From Phymatolithon calcareum (taxonomy: Eukaryota > Rhodophyta > Florideophyceae > Hapalidiales), in contig OZ345384.1 in the NCBI GenBank assembly GCA_977006965.1, positions 1,302,001-1,366,000 of the forward strand: a stretch of 64,000 bases of DNA, read 5' to 3'. The stretch's first letter is position 1. Every line of letters begins with the position of its first letter. Shown here in pieces: positions 62,817 to 64,000 of this stretch. Both the position numbers and the translations under genes were made by a program. Under the pieces are notes generated by a model. It was given only the letters and a program-made list of their open reading frames with translations, searched no databases and was not told the origin of the DNA.

Positions 62817-64000
62817 CACGGATGTACGCATTTCGTAACGTGCCTGAGCCGAGACGTGAACCGCGCGTTTGGAAGCGAACAGCGTAAGGAGCTCTTTGGT
62901 ACACCGGCTCTCCGTTGCCAAGAAGAACCCGTGCCATATCTGACTTCTCTGCGGAAGGTTGGCAGGCGCGCTTTTAGCGTTGGCTGCCCGAGTTTTCAGT
63001 TGACCACCCATTCCCTGTTCACAGTCTTTTGTAGAAGTAGACAAGCATATCGCACGGCTACAACTACCGCAATCCGGTTCTCCTTCAAGAAGAGCTTTTC
63101 CGGGAGGAGGCTCCTAAGAGTACAGATAGTGTCCTGTAACTCTAGTAAGGAGAAGCGCGACACATCTCGCCGTAGCTGGGGAGCTAGACTGTTGGACTCC
63201 GTGAAAGCTAAGTCGCCAAAATTACGGTTTAAAGCTTCCAATAAACCCGCAGATCTTATTCAAGTATGTCAAAGGCAGGCATTCTCCAAGCATCCATCGC
63301 TATTACGAACACAGTCGGGCACAGTTCTCGGTTCAGTGTATCCGTCCAGGGCCTTAATAAGGCTTACTGGGGGAAACACAATACCGCTGCCGTTATGAAT
63401 TTCGGTCGAGACGATACGTGTTCTGGCGAGAGCAAACGGAAGTCGATACGATTCGTACCGGATTGACCTTATAGACAGAACGAGATGGACAGCGCACTAT
63501 GTGAGCCTAAGAGGTCCTAGAAAGTTTACATAAAATAGATATTTTTTATTCAATCCGAAGTCTGCGATGGCCACCATACAAAGTTTAAACGTTTGAATTA
63601 CATGATTGAGGGTGCAGTGCAGCAAATGCATTCTGAACAATTGGAGGTTCCCCGTTAACTGCGAACAAATATTTTGCTACACGGATGGAGACACTTAATG
63701 TTCTAAGTGAACCAAAAGTCAAAGGCACTTCAAAATGACATGTAGTCACCCATTTTTGTTCACTTTTAGGTAAATATTACTATGTGATTCGCCCAATATG
63801 CATGCTGAACTCTTTCTGAGAAGCAGGCCACAGACGCGTGGCAGTCCGAAAAGGAAGCCATTTTCGTCGAAGCGCGCAACTGAGTTTATCGGTATAAGTT
63901 GAGGGACGAATTGATGGCGAGAAAGCACCTGTCCCAGCGACGAATTTACCGTGGGATCTAATAGCACGCGAACTGGCTGAGGGGACAGAACCGTCGATGC
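62817..64000. other. Stretch without a supported gene to the window end
   Basis: A 180-codon plus frame at 62856-63398 competes with other frames on both strands and shows no motif. The last 500 bases are AT-rich with nothing recognised. Confidence 0.35.

Overview
This window looks like a transposon-rich stretch of a nuclear genome from a eukaryote with compact, largely intron-free genes. A red macroalga (a florideophyte such as Chondrus or a relative) is my best guess. It rests on a decayed Hint-domain secreted protein, the density of decayed transposons, and genes without visible introns. This is an inference from content, not a database match. No rRNA, convincing tRNA, CRISPR array or bacterial operon is visible.

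Layout. 1-2.5 kb: a minus-strand gene for a degenerate DNA-adenine-methyltransferase-like protein with two frame breaks, running off the left edge. 4.49-5.83 kb: a decayed Mutator-like element (MULE) with 82-83 bp terminal inverted repeats and an exact 10-bp target duplication. 6.9-9.5 kb: a tyrosine-recombinase cassette with an intact R-H-R-H-Y enzyme, a 192-bp palindrome, a 14-bp inverted repeat at both ends and a 19-bp iteron array. 11.4-13.7 kb: a broken DUF7869-like gene, followed at once by a second, decayed copy of the methyltransferase. 19.3-20.7 kb: a Hint-domain pseudogene broken only by stop codons. 22-30.5 kb: Sel1-repeat gene debris, LINE fragments and an hAT element nested in a LINE tail. 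32.12-35.29 kb: a complete two-gene PIF/Harbinger transposon. 35.5-36.0 kb: a cluster of CGAAAGTTTCG motifs. 37.5-38.3 kb: an intact type I membrane-protein gene, the best host-gene candidate. 38.55-40.74 kb: a second hAT with another TA-flanked element inside it. 41.2-42.7 kb: chimeric LINE. 42.98-43.99 kb: a third hAT. 46.94-50.27 kb: a Harbinger-like element split by a complete, intact Tc1 transposon (46.98-48.56 kb). 50.8-60.3 kb: decayed coding remnants, including a TNP2/EnSpm-like transposase and a LINE with a CATCAT tail. 60.3-64 kb: largely unrecognised sequence.

Five DNA-transposon superfamilies can be delimited or recognised: MULE with a 10-bp duplication, three hATs with 8-bp duplications, two Harbinger-type with TTA, Tc1 and one Tc1-like with TA, and a TNP2 fragment. 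Insertions are nested three times: hAT in LINE, TA element in hAT, Tc1 in Harbinger. The apparently youngest parts, with intact frames and ends, are the Tc1 transposon, the Harbinger pair and the tyrosine recombinase. Most other coding traces carry in-frame stops or frameshifts. Domain names come from residue patterns recognised by eye.
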